Positions 38,185 to 51,841 are shown, numbered from the stretch's first letter. The stretch: DNA of 64,000 bases from Rosellinia necatrix (GCA_021209875.1 JAGYVD010000006.1:1054001-1118000); one strand, 5' to 3'. Notes: generated by a model from the sequence alone, not told the origin. Program-made: numbers and translations.

Positions 38185-41100
38185 TACAGTACGTTATTGT
38201 TATTATATATTTTAGCAAATATATTTTTTTTAGCTGTTTTAATTTATTTTTATAATTGTTTTAGCAGCTTTATTTTTTTTTAAATATTTTTTATAGTACT
38301 TTTTTAGCTTGATTAAAACGTTTTTTAAGTCGGCTGCTAAATATTAATTATTGTTATATTTTTAGCTTATTTAAAATATTTTATAAAACAATTTTTTTTT
38401 TAAATTTTTAATAACAAGTTTTTTTTTATTTTTTATTTTTTTTCTTTAGCGTTTCAACGACTATTTTTTGTTTTTAGTTAAAATATTTTTTATTTAAGCC
38501 GCAGATTATTTATTTAAGCAGCAGATTATTTATTTAAGCAGCAGATTATTTATATATTTTTATAATCGTTTAGTATAAAATTAACCGTTTTTTTGTTATA
38601 TTGCTGATAATTTTAGCTTAAATATATTAAAACAATTAGTTTAAATATTAATAATTTTATAAGCTTGTTATATTATTAAATAATTTAATTTATTATTAAA
38701 ACAGTTAGTTTTTTTATTTTTATTTTGCTTTTATTTAAGCTTCTTAATTAAACGTTAAATTTATTAGTTTTTTATTAGTATTTTTTTAAAATAGCTTTTT
38801 AAAGTTTTATAAAATAAAAATATTTAAACTGTGTTTAAAGCTAGTAATATTTTTAATGAATTTTTTAAAAATAATTAATATATAATTATAACTTTTCATT
38901 TATTTATTAATATATTATTTTTATTTGTTTTATTAATTAATAATGTTCTGCTGCAAAAAGTCTAGCTTTATATTATATATTTTTATTATTTTGTTTATAA
39001 AATTAGCAATAAACTAATTTTTTATTGCTAATTATTATTTCTAGCTATTTATTTATTTAATAAAAGCTTTTATAATATATTTTAATAGTATTTTTATATA
39101 TAGTTATTTATATTAGTTTTAATAGTTTATTAATTATATAAAAATTATATTATTTTATATTTATTTTTAAAAGCTTTTAAAATTAATTATTATATATTCT
39201 TAAATATATTTTAATATTTTTAACAAAATTAGTTTTTTAATATTTTATTATAAAAACTTTTTAAAATAATAAAAATAGTTTGCTTTATATTAATTAATTT
39301 TATAATATAGCTTTAGCTATTAATAACGTTAAAATATTAAACGTTTTATTTTTTACGACTTAAATATATTATTGCTAGCTTTATATAAACTTTTTAATTA
39401 TTTAAGTTTATAAATTATTTAATTTAAAAACAACTAGTTTTTTTATAAAATAATAAGTTTTTAATATTAATTAATTAAAGTTTTTATTAGCTTAAGCTTT
39501 TTTTAATATTTGTTTAAACTAATATTATATTAATTTATTTTTAATACTATGTTTATAAATATTATTTTTACTAGTAGTAAAAATAATATTTTTATAATAT
39601 ATATTTTATATATATTTTTTTTATTTTAAAATTACCGGTTTAAAAACAGCTATAGTTTTTATTTGTTTCTTATTGTTTTTATATTTTTAAGTTTTTATTA
39701 GTTTAAACAAAACATCTGTTATTATATTTTTTAATTTTAAGCGATATATAATATTAAAATTATAATATATAATTAGCTTAGCTTATCTAGCTTGTTTTAA
39801 ATTCAAAATTTTTTTATGCTAAAATATTTTAATGCAGCAAAATTTATAATAACTAAAAATAGCTGCCGTTATTATAAACTTATTAATTTTATTTTTAATA
39901 TAATAATTCTTTAATAACAGTTAATATTTTTTGTTATAAATACTATTGTTTAATTTTACGTTATAAAAGTTTTTAAATAAAATATAATTAACTGCTATAA
40001 ATTATTTATTATTTTTATTATAATAATATGCCGGCTGCTATTTTGTTAAACATGTTTGTTTTTATTTATGTTTTATTTTTATAATTAAAATGCTTTAGTA
40101 TTAATATATTAATTAGCTTGTTTTTAATATTTTAAATATATTTTAGCAAGCTTTTAATTAAAATAAATCAGGTTTTATTTAAATTAAATCGTTTAATAAT
40201 TTAATTATTTAATTATATTTTTAAATAAACTTTTATAAAAGTTATAAAAGCTTAAAAATAAACCTATTTTTTTTAATAACGTTTTATTTTTTAAGCGTTT
40301 TTAACTAAAATAATGCCGACTTTATTAAAGTCGATTTTATTTCTTTAGTTTTAATAATAAATTTAAAAACTTGGTTTTTTTATATAAAGTTTATATTTTT
40401 TAAGTCGGCTTATAGTTTTATTTTTAAAACGTTATAATATTTTGTTAACGTAATATTAATATTTTACTTTATTATTTAAATAAATTAAAATATTATTAAT
40501 ATAAGCTAAATAAAAATATTTAAATATTTTTGTAATATATTATTAATATACTTTTAAAACATAGCCGGCTTATTAATTAATTTAAAAATAATATTTTAAA
40601 CTAATAAACTTTATATTAAGTTTAAAAATAATTAACATTTTTATTTTTTTTATAATATAAATATAATTAAATGCCTGCCTAATATTAATTTTTATAAATA
40701 TTTTAGCTTATATTATATAAGCTAATATTTTTTAATTAATAGTAATAAAGATTAGTTTTTAAGTTAAAACATTTAGTTTTTATAATTAATAAATAAATAT
40801 AAAAGCTGCTTATAAAACTACCGTAAGTTTTATAAATTTTTTATTAAATTATTATAAATATATTGTTAACATGTTTTAGCTTTTTAAATAATATTTTATA
40901 TAACAAGCTATATTTTAATAATTTTAAGTTTTAATTTAATATTTAATAATAATTAACTTTTAGTTTATATAAAAATAAGTTGTTTAAAACAGCTTTTAAA
41001 AAATTTAAATATTTATAATAAACTTTTAAAATAATTTATAACAAGTTTTTTTTAGTTTTATTTTATTTTTATTTAATAGTTTGTTATAAATCTTTTATTT

Positions 41101-43108
41101 TTATCTTTTATTATTTTATTAATTTTATATAGCGTAGTTATACTATAATATATTATATTATTTTATTATAGCGTTATATTAAAAGCTATAGCTTTAATAA
41201 TTATAATTTTTATAAGTTAATATTTATACTATTTAATAATATTTTGTTAAAGTTAGTACAAGTTTTAAATATTTTTTTAAGCAGAGTTTTTATTTTCGGT
41301 TTAATTTTTACCGCTTTTAAAATTAAATCTGTATTTTTGTTTTTATTTAATACTTTTTATTTTATATATTGCTTATATAATTTTATTTTTTATTTAAAAT
41401 AACCGTTAGTTTTAAAGCTTTAAAATAATTACTAAAATAGGTTTAAAAACTAAAGTTTTTAAGTTTATATTATTTATAATGGATTTAATTTTTAATTAAA
41501 TAATCTTTTGCTATATTTAATTTAAAATGTTTTGTTTTTACAGCTTTTTTTTTGCTGCTTTTAATTAAATCGCTTATTTTTACGTTTTTTATTTTTATAG
41601 TTTATTAGCTTTTTTTTTTAAGCGACGTTTTTTTAATATTTAAAATGCTTTAGCAAGTCGTCTGTTTTATTTATTAAAATTTTAAAAATCTAGTATTATA
41701 GTTTTTAGTTATTTAAAAACCACAGTTGTTTATATAAAAAATTTATTAATACGTTATAATAATTATACTATTTTCTTTTAATAATTATATTATATTTTAT
41801 ATTAATTATAATTAAAAAGCTTTTATATTATTTCTTTTATATTTTAAAATATGTTTTTAAAGCTAGGTTTATTTATTAAATTAAATTATTATTATATTTA
41901 ATAATAATAGCTGGTTTAAAGCTTATTATCATATTAAGTTTTAAATATTTTATAATTTAAGCAGTAAAAGTTATATTAATTAAAATATTTATGTTTGCTT
42001 TTATATTGGCTAAAGTTTTAATAAATAATATAAGTTTATTATTTATTATAATATAATTTAAAAAGCAGGTTTTTTTAAAATATTTTTAAAAGTTAAACAA
42101 AATTTTTTATATTATATTATATTAAATATTAATATTTTCCGCTTAAAAAAAGTTTATTTATTTTAAGCTGTTTTTTTTTTTCTGTTGATATTTTTTATTT
42201 TTATATAGTTTATTTTTATAGTTTTTATAAAAATAACGCTAACATATATATTATTTAATTAATTAAAGTTGTTTTTATAAAATAATTATTGCTGCAATAT
42301 TTTTGTTTATAATAAACAAAATATTTGTTTTTAAAATAAAAGCTTTAAACTAGTTAAATTTTAGTTTAACATAAATTTTTATTTTATTTTTGCTTCTTTA
42401 ATAATAAAAACGCTTTTATTATTATTTTTAATATATAAATATTTTTATATTAAAAGCTATTTTAAGCGGTGTAAGTTAAAGTTTTTCTAGCTTTTATTTT
42501 TTTAGATTTTTTTCTTTTATAAAGTTTTATTTTAAATAAAGTTTTTCCGCTGCTAATAATTATATAATTATATATATTTATAACAAGCAGTAAAATTTAT
42601 TATATTATTATATAATTTATTTATATAAAATTTATTTAAACGTTTAAATAATTTATTATATATATTTTATTTAAAACTTTTAAATTAACTTTTGCTATAT
42701 TAGCTTATTAAACAAACTTAATATAAAACAAAATAAATTTATCGCTTATAGCTATTTTTAAATTTTAATATTTAATTTTAGTTTTTTATATTTATTAAAA
42801 TTATTATAAAACAAAAAAATAGTTTAAAACTTTTTAGCTAGTTTTTAATCTTAGTTTATTATAGTTGTTAATAATAAACAACATAAAGTTTTTTAAAGCT
42901 TTATTTTTTATATAGCTAATAATATAATCGATTTTTTTTAATTTATATTAAAAATAATCGTTATTTTTAATAAGTTTGCTTTTTAAAAACATAAATTAAT
43001 GTTTAAATTTTATTTTTAATTTATTGCTTATTAGTTTTTTATTTATAAAAACCTGTACTTTTATAGCTTTAAAAATTAATTTTAATTTTTTTTAATATAT
43101 TATAAATT

Positions 43109-43658
43109 TGCTACAGTATGCCAGGGGTAGAAACAAGACAGAAATAAGTGGCCTTATTTAGCCTGTAATACTTGTACAGCCAACTAACTAGTTAGTCTTT
43201 ATTTTTTTCTGTAGTAAATAATGTAATAGAATGCATGTAAAAATTAAACGTATAGGCCTAGCTACTGCTTACGTAAACTATAACTAAATAATTTTTAAAT
43301 AATAGGTTTAAATTTTAAGCGTATAAAACAAAAAAAATATTTTATAAGCTAGCAATAAAACTTTAATAAATTTAAACAGGCTAGCAGTAAGTTTAAACAG
43401 CTTAACAGTAAAACTTATTTTTATAATAAAAAGCTAAAAGTTTAATTATAGCAATAAAGCTTGCAAAAAATTAGTCCGCAGTAGTAAAGCTACATAAAAT
43501 AACCTGTTAATTAATAAAATTATTAAAAAATATTTTTTAAGCCCGGTATATGCTATAATATGCCAGGGGTAGGAACAAGACAGAAATAGGTGGCCCTACT
43601 TAGCCTGTAATACCTTTACAGCCAACTAACCAGTTGGTCCCCATCCTTTTCTGTAGCA
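43109..43658 (+). mobile_element. TRIM 2: second 550-bp miniature LTR element, family G
   Basis: Exactly the same length as TRIM 1, with 108-bp terminal repeats at 43109-43216 and 43551-43658 and a perfect but different TSD, aaatt (43104-43108 and 43659-43663). The equivalent site in H1 (about 22975-22990) is uninterrupted. The interior aligns with that of TRIM 1 end to end. The left repeat is clean on its left and mutated on its right (ends CTGTAGTA). The right repeat shows the reverse. Confidence 0.95.
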
Positions 43659-44534
43659 AAATTAAAAATGCCTAAGTATTGCTTTAATATAATTTTTTAA
43701 TAACTATTAAATATTCTGTTTAATTAAGCACATATTATAACGATTTAATTTTTTTAATTTTTAATTTTTTTATTTGTTTTAATTAAAACGTAATTTAAAT
43801 TAGCTTTAATATTTTTATTTCATAAACTAAACTAATTTATTTAATATAGTATCGCCGTAAAATTGTTATTTATTTTATTTGTTAAATTAATAATATTGTT
43901 TAAAATGTTTTAAGCAGCGCTAATAAATAATAAGCAGTATTTAAATTTATAATATATTTTTTTAAAATAGTTTTAAATTAGTTTTATAAACCATTAAAAA
44001 TTTATAAAACTATTTTATAATAAAATATATATATTTTTTTAAGCTGTATTATTATAAATATTATTTTAAATTGTTTATTAATAATAAAATAAGCTGTATT
44101 AATTTTTATTTGCTTTATAAAGTTTTTATAAAATTTTATAAAAGCTAGTTATACGCAAGCTTTAGTTATTATTTTAAATAATATAATTTTAACATAAAAA
44201 TATTAATAAGTTTATTTTTTTTGCTTTTATTTTTGTTATAACTATTATTTTTATATTTAAAATGTTCTGCTGTATTAATATTATCTGCTTATAATATTAA
44301 TTTTATAAACTTTAAAAATTAGTAATAAAGTTTATAATAATTATATTAACTAACGTTTTAAAATATTAGTTTATTTAAATCGTTTTTTTTAAAACATATT
44401 TATTGCTTAGTTTCTGTTAAAAAAGTCGGGTTGTTTTTTTTTGCTATAATATTTTAACCTGTTAATTAATTAATTAATATTAATTCGTTAAAAAAATTTA
44501 ATATTTTTTAAATAATAAAAATAAACTTTAGTTT

Positions 44535-44807
44535 TATAATAGCTATAATAACAACAGTTAAAAAAATTTTATTATACCTATATATTAAAAAAAAAAATTA
44601 AAGTTAAAAAAAAAAAAAAACTATATATAGGGCCAACAGCTAAAATTCTTACTTATATATAGTACTAGTTATTTATTATATAACTAGCCTACTATATATG
44701 CTACTATATGCTTATACCTGCTTTAGCTAGGGAGCTAATCAGAGATCGACTGGCCGGTCGGCCAGTCAGCCAATCAGAGATCGCCATCATGGCCTTAGGC
44801 CATGACA
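44535..44807 (-). repeat. LTR of element H2 (right copy)
   Basis: 273 bp. The inner left half is mutated (TATAATAGCTATAATAAC). The outer right half is clean, with CGGCCAGTCAGCCAATCAG and ending GGCCATGACA. Confidence 0.92.
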
Positions 44808-44812
44808 AGCAG

Positions 44813-46110
44813 ACTAAAAAAAAACGCTATTATAAATGCTAATATATAACCTATATTTATATAAAAGCTAAACAATATTTTTATAACAGCAAAAGAACAG
44901 CAGGCATATGTTTTAGTAATAAAGCTTTAAAAAAATAATATAATTATTATATTAAAAATATTATTTAAAAATTAAACAAAACTAAAATTAATAATTTTGT
45001 TATATAAAAATATTTTAATTTGTTAAATATATTAAATCTAAGTATAGCAAAGCTTAAATTTTTAAATCTAAACTTATATAAAAAATAAAATAAAAAACAA
45101 CCCAACCGTATAAAAAATTAAAACTTATCGTATAAAAATATAATAATATTAAAAAAAAAACAATATTTATATAATCTCTAACTATTTAATAAATAAACTA
45201 AAAACTGCTGCTAGTATTTAAACTTTTGTTAATCCGCGACTATAATGTTTTAAGCAAACTTTAAAATATTATATAAGCGTACGTATAATTAAAAAACAAG
45301 CTAGCAAAAAAGATTTTTATACGACTATTTAGCAAACTTAAGCTAAAATATTTTAAAAAAACAATTTTAAAGATCGTACGACCGCTGTAAAGACTGGCGG
45401 AGTCAGGGCTGTATTAGTTTAAAACCTACTACCAGCACCCTTGGCATCCTGTCGCACGCGGAAACTTGTTAGCAAAAAAAAAAAAAACATATAAATAATT
45501 ATTTGTTTAAAAAGAAAAATTACGCACGTTAACATATAAAAACTGCATTAAAGCCCGGCAGGCCTAGGTCTTTATAGGGAGGCAGTAAACTTTTACCCGG
45601 CCGTCCTTTTTTATACAAACAAAGTTTGCGAACTATAAAATATCTTTTATCGGAGAAAGCGCGGGGCAGAGGCAAAAGCGGGTAAACGGCACAGAAGCAG
45701 CAGCAGCAGCAGCAGAAGCAGCAGCAAATATTATTGTTGTTATTATTATTAATACTGCAGCTTTTAAAAGTCAGTATTTGTATTATATAAAAAAAAAGCT
45801 ATTATGTACATATATATATATATATATAAAAAAAAAAAAAACAGACAGAACAGCAGAACAAAATGTTAGCTATAAATAAAGCCGTATATATATTTAAGCA
45901 GCAGAAAACATGCTAGCAACTTTAAGCCAGGTTTAAGCACTAAGCAGCAGCTATATAAAGCATATATAAATTAAAAGCTGCATATAAATAAAAAACTTTA
46001 TATAAAAAAACAAGTATATATAAATAAATAATTATATATATATAAACAATTATATATAAGCAGAAAACAATATGTAAATAAAAAACTATAACTAATAAAA
46101 AAAAAACTAA
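44813..46110 (+). other. Right interior of element J with GC-richer pockets and an (AGC)n tract
   Basis: Most is AT-rich, but 45370-45470 and 45540-45730 have near-normal composition, with strings such as GACTGGCGGAGTCAGGGC and GCGGGGCAGAGGCAAAAGCG. A run of AGC triplets lies at about 45692-45727. I see no open frame of note in the pockets. They may be a piece of J that had no partner to trigger RIP, or single-copy DNA caught in the pile. An A-rich tract just before 46111 may be the polypurine tract of J. Confidence 0.5.
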
Positions 46111-46424
46111 TATTAAAACTATAGCAATTAATTATAATTATTTATAAATGTTATATATATATATATTTTATATAAATATATAATATATATATTATATATA
46201 TATATAAAGCATGTATGCTTTATATATAAAACAGGCTATATTATCGTTATTATTTTAATAAATTGTATAACTAGCAGAATTCTTGTATAAAACTTAAAAT
46301 AATGCTATATATAATAATTACTTAAATAAAATTATTAAGCATAATAAACATTGTACAACAAGAAGTTATATTCTGTTTTACGCATAAACAGTACGTCTAT
46401 CGCATATACAAAGCCTATTCAACA
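46111..46424 (+). repeat. 3' LTR of element J
   Basis: 314 bp. The left (inner) half is mutated (TATTAAAACTATAGC). The right (outer) part is preserved and ends GCCTATTCAACA. Confidence 0.75.
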
Positions 46425-46429
46425 ATATT

Positions 46430-47228
46430 ATAATATTTTTTGCCTGGTAATTATTATAAAATATTTTTAATGTTTATTAAAAATAGTTTTAATATAAAAT
46501 TAATTATTATTATTTATATAAGCAATATATTTTTTCAACGTATTAATTTAAAATTTTTTATCGGTTTAAATCGGTTTATATAATTAAAATTATACCTTCA
46601 ACAATATTTAATATATTTTTAATTAATTAAAATTTATTATAAGTAAACAACTTTTAAGATTTTTATTATTTTTAAACCGGCGTAAAATTTATTGTTATAT
46701 ATAGGTTTAAATATTTATTTAATTATATTATATAAAATATATAATAGTTCAACATTTTAATATTAGTTATAAATTAAACTATTGATAATAAAAAAAATGT
46801 TTAAGTTTAAAAAATATTATAACGTTTTTATTATTTTAGCAAAATTTTGAAATATTTAGCTTATTTATTATTTTATTATGTAATATGTGAGTTTAATAAT
46901 TTTTGTAAATTTTATTTTTTATTTATTGCTTCTTATTACTTTTCTTATATATTTTATTACGTTTTATATTAAATTTAATATTATTAATTTTTTAATTTTT
47001 ATAATTTGCTAGTTTCATTTACAGCGTTTTATATTAATTTAAGTATATTTAATATGTTTAATATATAGTTTAATTTTTTAATAAATAATATTTTTAAAAT
47101 CTATATTAAAAAATATATTCAAAAATTAATAAATTAAATATTTATATAATTTATAGCAGCTATATTTAACAATATTTAATCGATTCTATGTTTAATTATT
47201 AAATAGTTTATAAATATAATTACATTGT
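46430..47228. other. RIP-mutated AT-rich DNA without recognisable features
   Basis: Between element J and the C solo LTR. No repeat partner in the window and no gene remnant that I can name. Confidence 0.5.
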
Positions 47229-47233
47229 TTTTA

Positions 47234-47457
47234 TGATACAGACAGGTAGGGGGTGTCCAAAGGACCTACCCTAGGCTAGGCTAGGCCCGCTAGGCTAGGC
47301 CCGCAGGGCCTAGCCGACCCGCAATAGATTAGATAAGGGTAGCCCGCTGGCTATTTCTAGCCAGCCTTCGGCTGGCTGGCATGGCCAGTCCTTCCTTCTA
47401 CCTGTAATTCGCTATTTTCACTAGATCACCATACAGGACCCCAATATATCCTTGTTA
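47234..47457 (-). mobile_element. Solo LTR, family C (inverted)
   Basis: 224 bp, the reverse complement of the copy at 12513-12738 and nearly free of RIP. Perfect TSD tttta at 47229-47233 and 47458-47462. On the plus strand it runs TGATACAGACAGG to TATCCTTGTTA; the core TAGATTAGATAA is at 47325-47336. Confidence 0.93.
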
Positions 47458-47462
47458 TTTTA

Positions 47463-49235
47463 TTAGATTAAATTATTATTTATAGTTTTTTAGCGGTTTA
47501 AATAAAACAAGCTATTTTTAATTTAAATAGTTCATATTTAGTTTTAATTTATAATAAACTATAACTTAAATATATAATTAGTTTTATTTATAGTAATAAA
47601 ATTAAGCTTTTAAGTTTTTAGTTATATTTTTGCTTATATAAAATAATATAACTTTAAAACTATCCTTTTAGCTCTGTTTATTTATAAAAACCAGTTTTTT
47701 AAATTATAATATTATAAAATTATTTTATAATATATAATATTCTAAATAGTTTTAAATAAAAATAATCCCATTTTTATTAGTTTATAATATATATTATAAA
47801 TATTGTAAATATGTTTTGTTTTATTTAAGATTTGTTTTTTTTTTATATTTTTTAGCTAAAAGGTTAGTTTTTTAATTTTATAGTAGTTCTGCTAATTAAA
47901 CATAATATAGAATCAGATTATAAAAAAATCTGTTTATTTTAAAATATTTTTTAAAAGCTTGCAACGTTTTTAAAAAAACTAATTATTAAAATGTTTATAT
48001 TTGTTTAGCAATCGTTAATAGTTTTAAAATGTTTATATAAAATTTAAAAAGCTTTATAAATAAATAGCTAATAAAAATTTTTACAAAAATATTATAATAC
48101 TTTTTTATAAAATCATATAAAAATTATTTTAAAATATTTTAAATAATTTTTATAACTATTAAAAGATATAATTATATTATTAATAAAATATTAATAATAA
48201 TATATATATTTATACAGTAGTTAATTTATATATTTTATATATATTCTAAAAATTATAATATTTTATTAATAATATATTAAATTGTTTTAAGCCGAAAAAC
48301 TAATTATTATAAATATTTTTTAAATTTATAACTTTTAAAAATTAATAAAAATATCCTGTTGTATTAATAATTAAAATATATTTTTATTTAATAAGCTTTT
48401 AATTGTTTTGTTTTATAAAAATAATAAATAATTGTTTAGAACTACTATTTTATTAAATCATTAAAAATCCTTTATTATTTAGTTTTTATTAATTTTATAT
48501 ATTTTTAGCGATATAATAAAAACAAAATAAATAAAAAATGTTAATTTATTTATTTTATATAGCTTTTATAAATATTATTTAATATTTTTATATTTTATTG
48601 ATTAAAAAATATTATTTTAAATTTAATTTAGTTTTTATTAATTATTCACAAAAACAACCCCAGTTGTTTTTTTATAAAATATTTATTTTTCTGTGATTTA
48701 TTTAAATATTATAAAATATAATTATTTTAATAAATCAGAAAGCTTTGAACGTTTTTTTAGTGTATATATAAACATTCTTTTTAATAATAATTTTTAAAAA
48801 GTCGCCTGGTTTTTTAATACCTAAAAAAAAATACAGATTTTTAATTTTGAATTTATTTTCTAGTGTTAGAAAGTTTAGCTTAAAGTTTTCTAAAGCTTTT
48901 AAGTTAATTATTATATTAAATATAGCGTTTGTAAAAAAAATACTTTTTATTCATATGTTTAAGCGTATAATTTTATATTTAATACTTTTTATATAATATT
49001 AAATATATTAATTGTTTATACGTATTATAAGAGTTATAATAAAGTTTAACATGTAATTTATTTTATTTAAATATATAATTATTTTTATGTTTAATGCTGT
49101 ATTAGTTGCTACTACAGTTAGAAAAAAATTTAGCTTAAACTTTATATTAATTATAATAATTATATTTATTAAAAGGTGTTTCTAAGTTTTAGCTAACGCT
49201 GTTTTTGCTAATAATAAAACAGTGGCTGCAACTAT
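47463..49235. other. RIP-mutated AT-rich DNA without recognisable features
   Basis: About 1.8 kb, stops in every frame, no partner found elsewhere in the window. Confidence 0.5.
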
Positions 49236-49240
49236 AAAAG

Positions 49241-49444
49241 TGATACGCGCGCGTAGAGGGAGCGCTTACATAAGCCCCTCGCTTGGGGTGCTGTGGCCCG
49301 TGGCCACACGCACAACCTAATTGGGCCTAGCCCCATGCATGTGGGCCCTAGCCCACACCTAGGTAAAACTTTAGCTTAGCCTAGATTTGCTAGTTCTTCA
49401 TCTTCTATAATACGCACTTTACACCCCAATAGTGCACCTCTTAA
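49241..49444 (-). mobile_element. Solo LTR, family B (inverted)
   Basis: 204 bp, matching 11632-11824 in reverse. Perfect TSD aaaag at 49236-49240 and 49445-49449. It is 11 bp longer than the other copy because of extra bases in its middle (around CACAACCTAATTGGGCC). Its inward end reads TAAGAGG on the reverse strand, a G-to-A change from TGAGAGG. Confidence 0.9.
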
Positions 49445-49449
49445 AAGGT

Positions 49450-50296
49450 TATTATTGTTAATTTCTAAAAGCTTATATATACTCTGCTATTTTTGTTTTT
49501 TTAAATTTAATCTAGCTTAATATTTTTATAAATTTTAATAGTTTTTATTAAAATGTTTACTATTAGTACGATTTTAAAAGTTTTAGCGTTAATTATATTA
49601 TATATACTGTTTTATATATAGGTATAAAACAGAAGCTTTTGTTATTTAATAATAGTTTATATTTTATTATAAAATAAGCTTTTTTTCCTTTTTATAGTTT
49701 TACGCTTTTTTAATTTATAATTTTTTAAATATATTTATAATTATAAATAAATATATTAAATAAGATCATAAATTTATTTATTTTTTAGTTTAATAAATAA
49801 ATATTTTTAATTTATAATTAATTATAGCTTTATATAAATATAAAAAGTTATTACTAAGGAGTATTTCTAGTTTTAAATAGTTTTTTATAACTTATTTTTT
49901 TTTATATGTTTAAATATTTCATGTTTTTTAGTTCTGTTTCTTTTTTTAATAAAAAAAATAAACTTAGTTTTTTTTTTAAGTTTAACCGATTTCTTTTGTA
50001 AAATAACAACTTAATTTAATTAAAAGCAGTTTTATATATTAAAATCTTTAAAAAAAGTTTGCTAATAATAGTTTTTTAATATTTAAATCCATGTAAATTT
50101 AGTAATTTTATCCGCTTAAAAATAGCTTTGCATTAATTTATAAATATATATAATTTAATTAAAAAGTTTTATTATATTTATTATTAATATTTAATGCTTT
50201 AATTATAAAAACTTTACCGTAAAAAATATTATTAGTTGTTTTATATATTATATTATAACATATTTTTAACGTGTTATAATTTTGTTTTTTTTGTTT
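49450..50296. other. RIP-mutated AT-rich DNA without recognisable features
   Basis: Between the B and A solo LTRs. Nothing identified. Confidence 0.5.
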
Positions 50297-50301
50297 AATA
50301 G

Positions 50302-50548
50302 TGTTGCACCAGTCACAAATAAGAAGTCAAGGCTCCAGCAATAAGTGATGTATTATACGAAAAATCTACAGATGAAAAAGGAAAGAGTAAGTGGGAGGAA
50401 TTAGCCCACTAGAATTCTGGCTAAGTGCAGGTGTGGGGTGGGTCCAGTCCGTGCGTTACAGCTGGTCTGTGCGCACCAGTTGGCAACAGGTGTACGGATG
50501 TCCTGCGCGTGCCACGCACGCTACAGGAAGGACCAGCCATCCGTAACT
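50302..50548 (-). mobile_element. Solo LTR, family A
   Basis: 247 bp, nearly unmutated, from TGTTGCACCAGTCAC to CCATCCGTAACT on the plus strand. Perfect TSD aatag at 50297-50301 and 50549-50553. It is the cleanest copy of the LTR of element A (3990-10610) and fixes that family's ends. The minus strand is given to match the coding orientation of element A. Confidence 0.93.
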
Positions 50549-50553
50549 AATAG

Positions 50554-51836
50554 TTTTATTTTTAGCTTTAGTTTATTTAATAATTTTATTTTTAGCTTTA
50601 ATTATAATTTTATAAATATTTAAAAATTAAGTATATAAAAATAGTTTTTAAAAATAATACTTATAAATATGTTTTTATATATAATTAAAAAATGTTATAA
50701 TTTTTTTAATTTAATATAAAAATATACTTTATATATAATTTTAAAACAACATTTAATCTATAAATTTAATAATATTAATAATAAATAAAAGCTAAATCTA
50801 ATATTAAATAAAAAAATATGTTTTTATTATTATTTTATTTAATTTTTATTTATTTGTGCTGCTGTTCATAAAATATATATAAAATAAACGCTAGTTATTT
50901 TTTTTTAATCTTGACTATAGTTTTTATAATTTAAATATTTATAATTTTAATTTTGATTATAATTATAGTTATATTTTTAATTATGCTTCTGATTATAATT
51001 TTTAGTTTTTAATTATTTTTTTATTTTTTAATAGTTATTGCGGTTTTAGTTCTAATGTTTGCAGCTTTTTTTACAGCTGCTATTTTAATTGTTGCAATAT
51101 TTACTCTAGCTTTAATATTATTTATATTTATATTTACAGCTATTTTAGCTTTAATTTTTAAAATATCTATTATTTAATTAACGTTTTTTGAATCAGGTTA
51201 ATAATTATAGCTTTTTAATAAGTTGTTTTAAGAGCTAATATTAAATTTGCTGATATTATTTTTAATTTAATATTTAAATATATTTTTTAGTTTTATGTTT
51301 TAGTTTATATTAATTGTTTTTATTTTATATATATAGTTGGCTAAAATTTTTCTAATTTAAAATTATGTTGTTTTATTAATTATAAATTTTTTTATAATTT
51401 TATCTCAGTTTTTATTATTTTTTTGCAGCGTTTTTATAGTTTTAATGTATTATATTTAATGTTAAATAAACTTAAAAATAAGTTTTAATTTTCTGTAATA
51501 TTTTTAAAATAAATATTTTTATAAACTTTTAAAACGTTTTATTAGCTTATGTTTTAAATTTTTTAAAATTTTTAAGTAAAATATTTAGGCCTGTTTTTTT
51601 TATATATATTAATGGCTTATATAAATTTTATTATTTTATTATAATAAAATAATCTTGTTAATAAATAATTAAATAAATTAATTATTTATTAAATATTTAA
51701 AGCTTAAATATTCTTATTTTTTAATAATAATTTAATATAGTTAATAAAAAATAAACGTTTATATAAATTATATTTTTTTTATCGGCGATATATTTTTTAT
51801 CGCCAGAGTTTTTTATTTTAAATTAAAAATATTCAT
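50554..51836. other. RIP-mutated AT-rich DNA with a low-complexity patch
   Basis: AT-rich throughout. At about 50900-51180 short TTTTAATT, ATTATA and TTACAGCT units recur loosely, as in a decayed low-complexity or tandem sequence. No gene recognised. Confidence 0.45.
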
Positions 51837-51841
51837 ATTAT

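Larger units (their letters stand above)
37321..44807 (-). mobile_element. Ty3/gypsy-type LTR retrotransposon H2, with two nested insertions
   Basis: LTRs of 274 bp (37321-37594) and 273 bp (44535-44807) with a perfect TSD, agcag, at 37316-37320 and 44808-44812. Without the solo H LTR (37904-38184) and TRIM 2 (43109-43658) it is about 6.65 kb, close to H1 at 6.76 kb. On the minus strand the reverse-transcriptase box reads Tyr-Ile-Asn-Asn at 40503-40492. A polypurine run on that strand, with AAAAAAAAGG at about 37597-37606, abuts the left LTR. Like H1 it is fully destroyed by RIP. Confidence 0.95.
2974..46424 (+). mobile_element. LTR retrotransposon J (copia-type by inference), interrupted by many nested insertions
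   Basis: Two roughly 314-bp LTRs in the same orientation lie 43 kb apart, at 2974-3287 and 46111-46424. Both begin TGTTAGAAC or its RIP derivative TATTAAAAC, and the intact end reads TTCAACA. The outside flanks are identical 5-mers, atatt at 2969-2973 and at 46425-46429. The left copy is preserved at its left end and the right copy at its right end, as expected for 5' and 3' LTRs. Removing elements A, I and H2 and the B solo LTR leaves about 5.6 kb, with interior pieces 3288-3984, 10616-11626, 11830-12148, 35721-37315 and 44813-46110. A tRNA-iMet-like primer site follows the 5' LTR, and an A-rich tract precedes the 3' LTR. The superfamily is inferred from size and PBS spacing; no protein motif was recognised. 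An AT-only TSD could match by chance. Confidence 0.65.

Noticed and set aside
50438..50623. 61-codon plus-strand open frame
   Set aside because: It starts inside the family A solo LTR and runs into AT-rich DNA; it is open only because the LTR is GC-richer.
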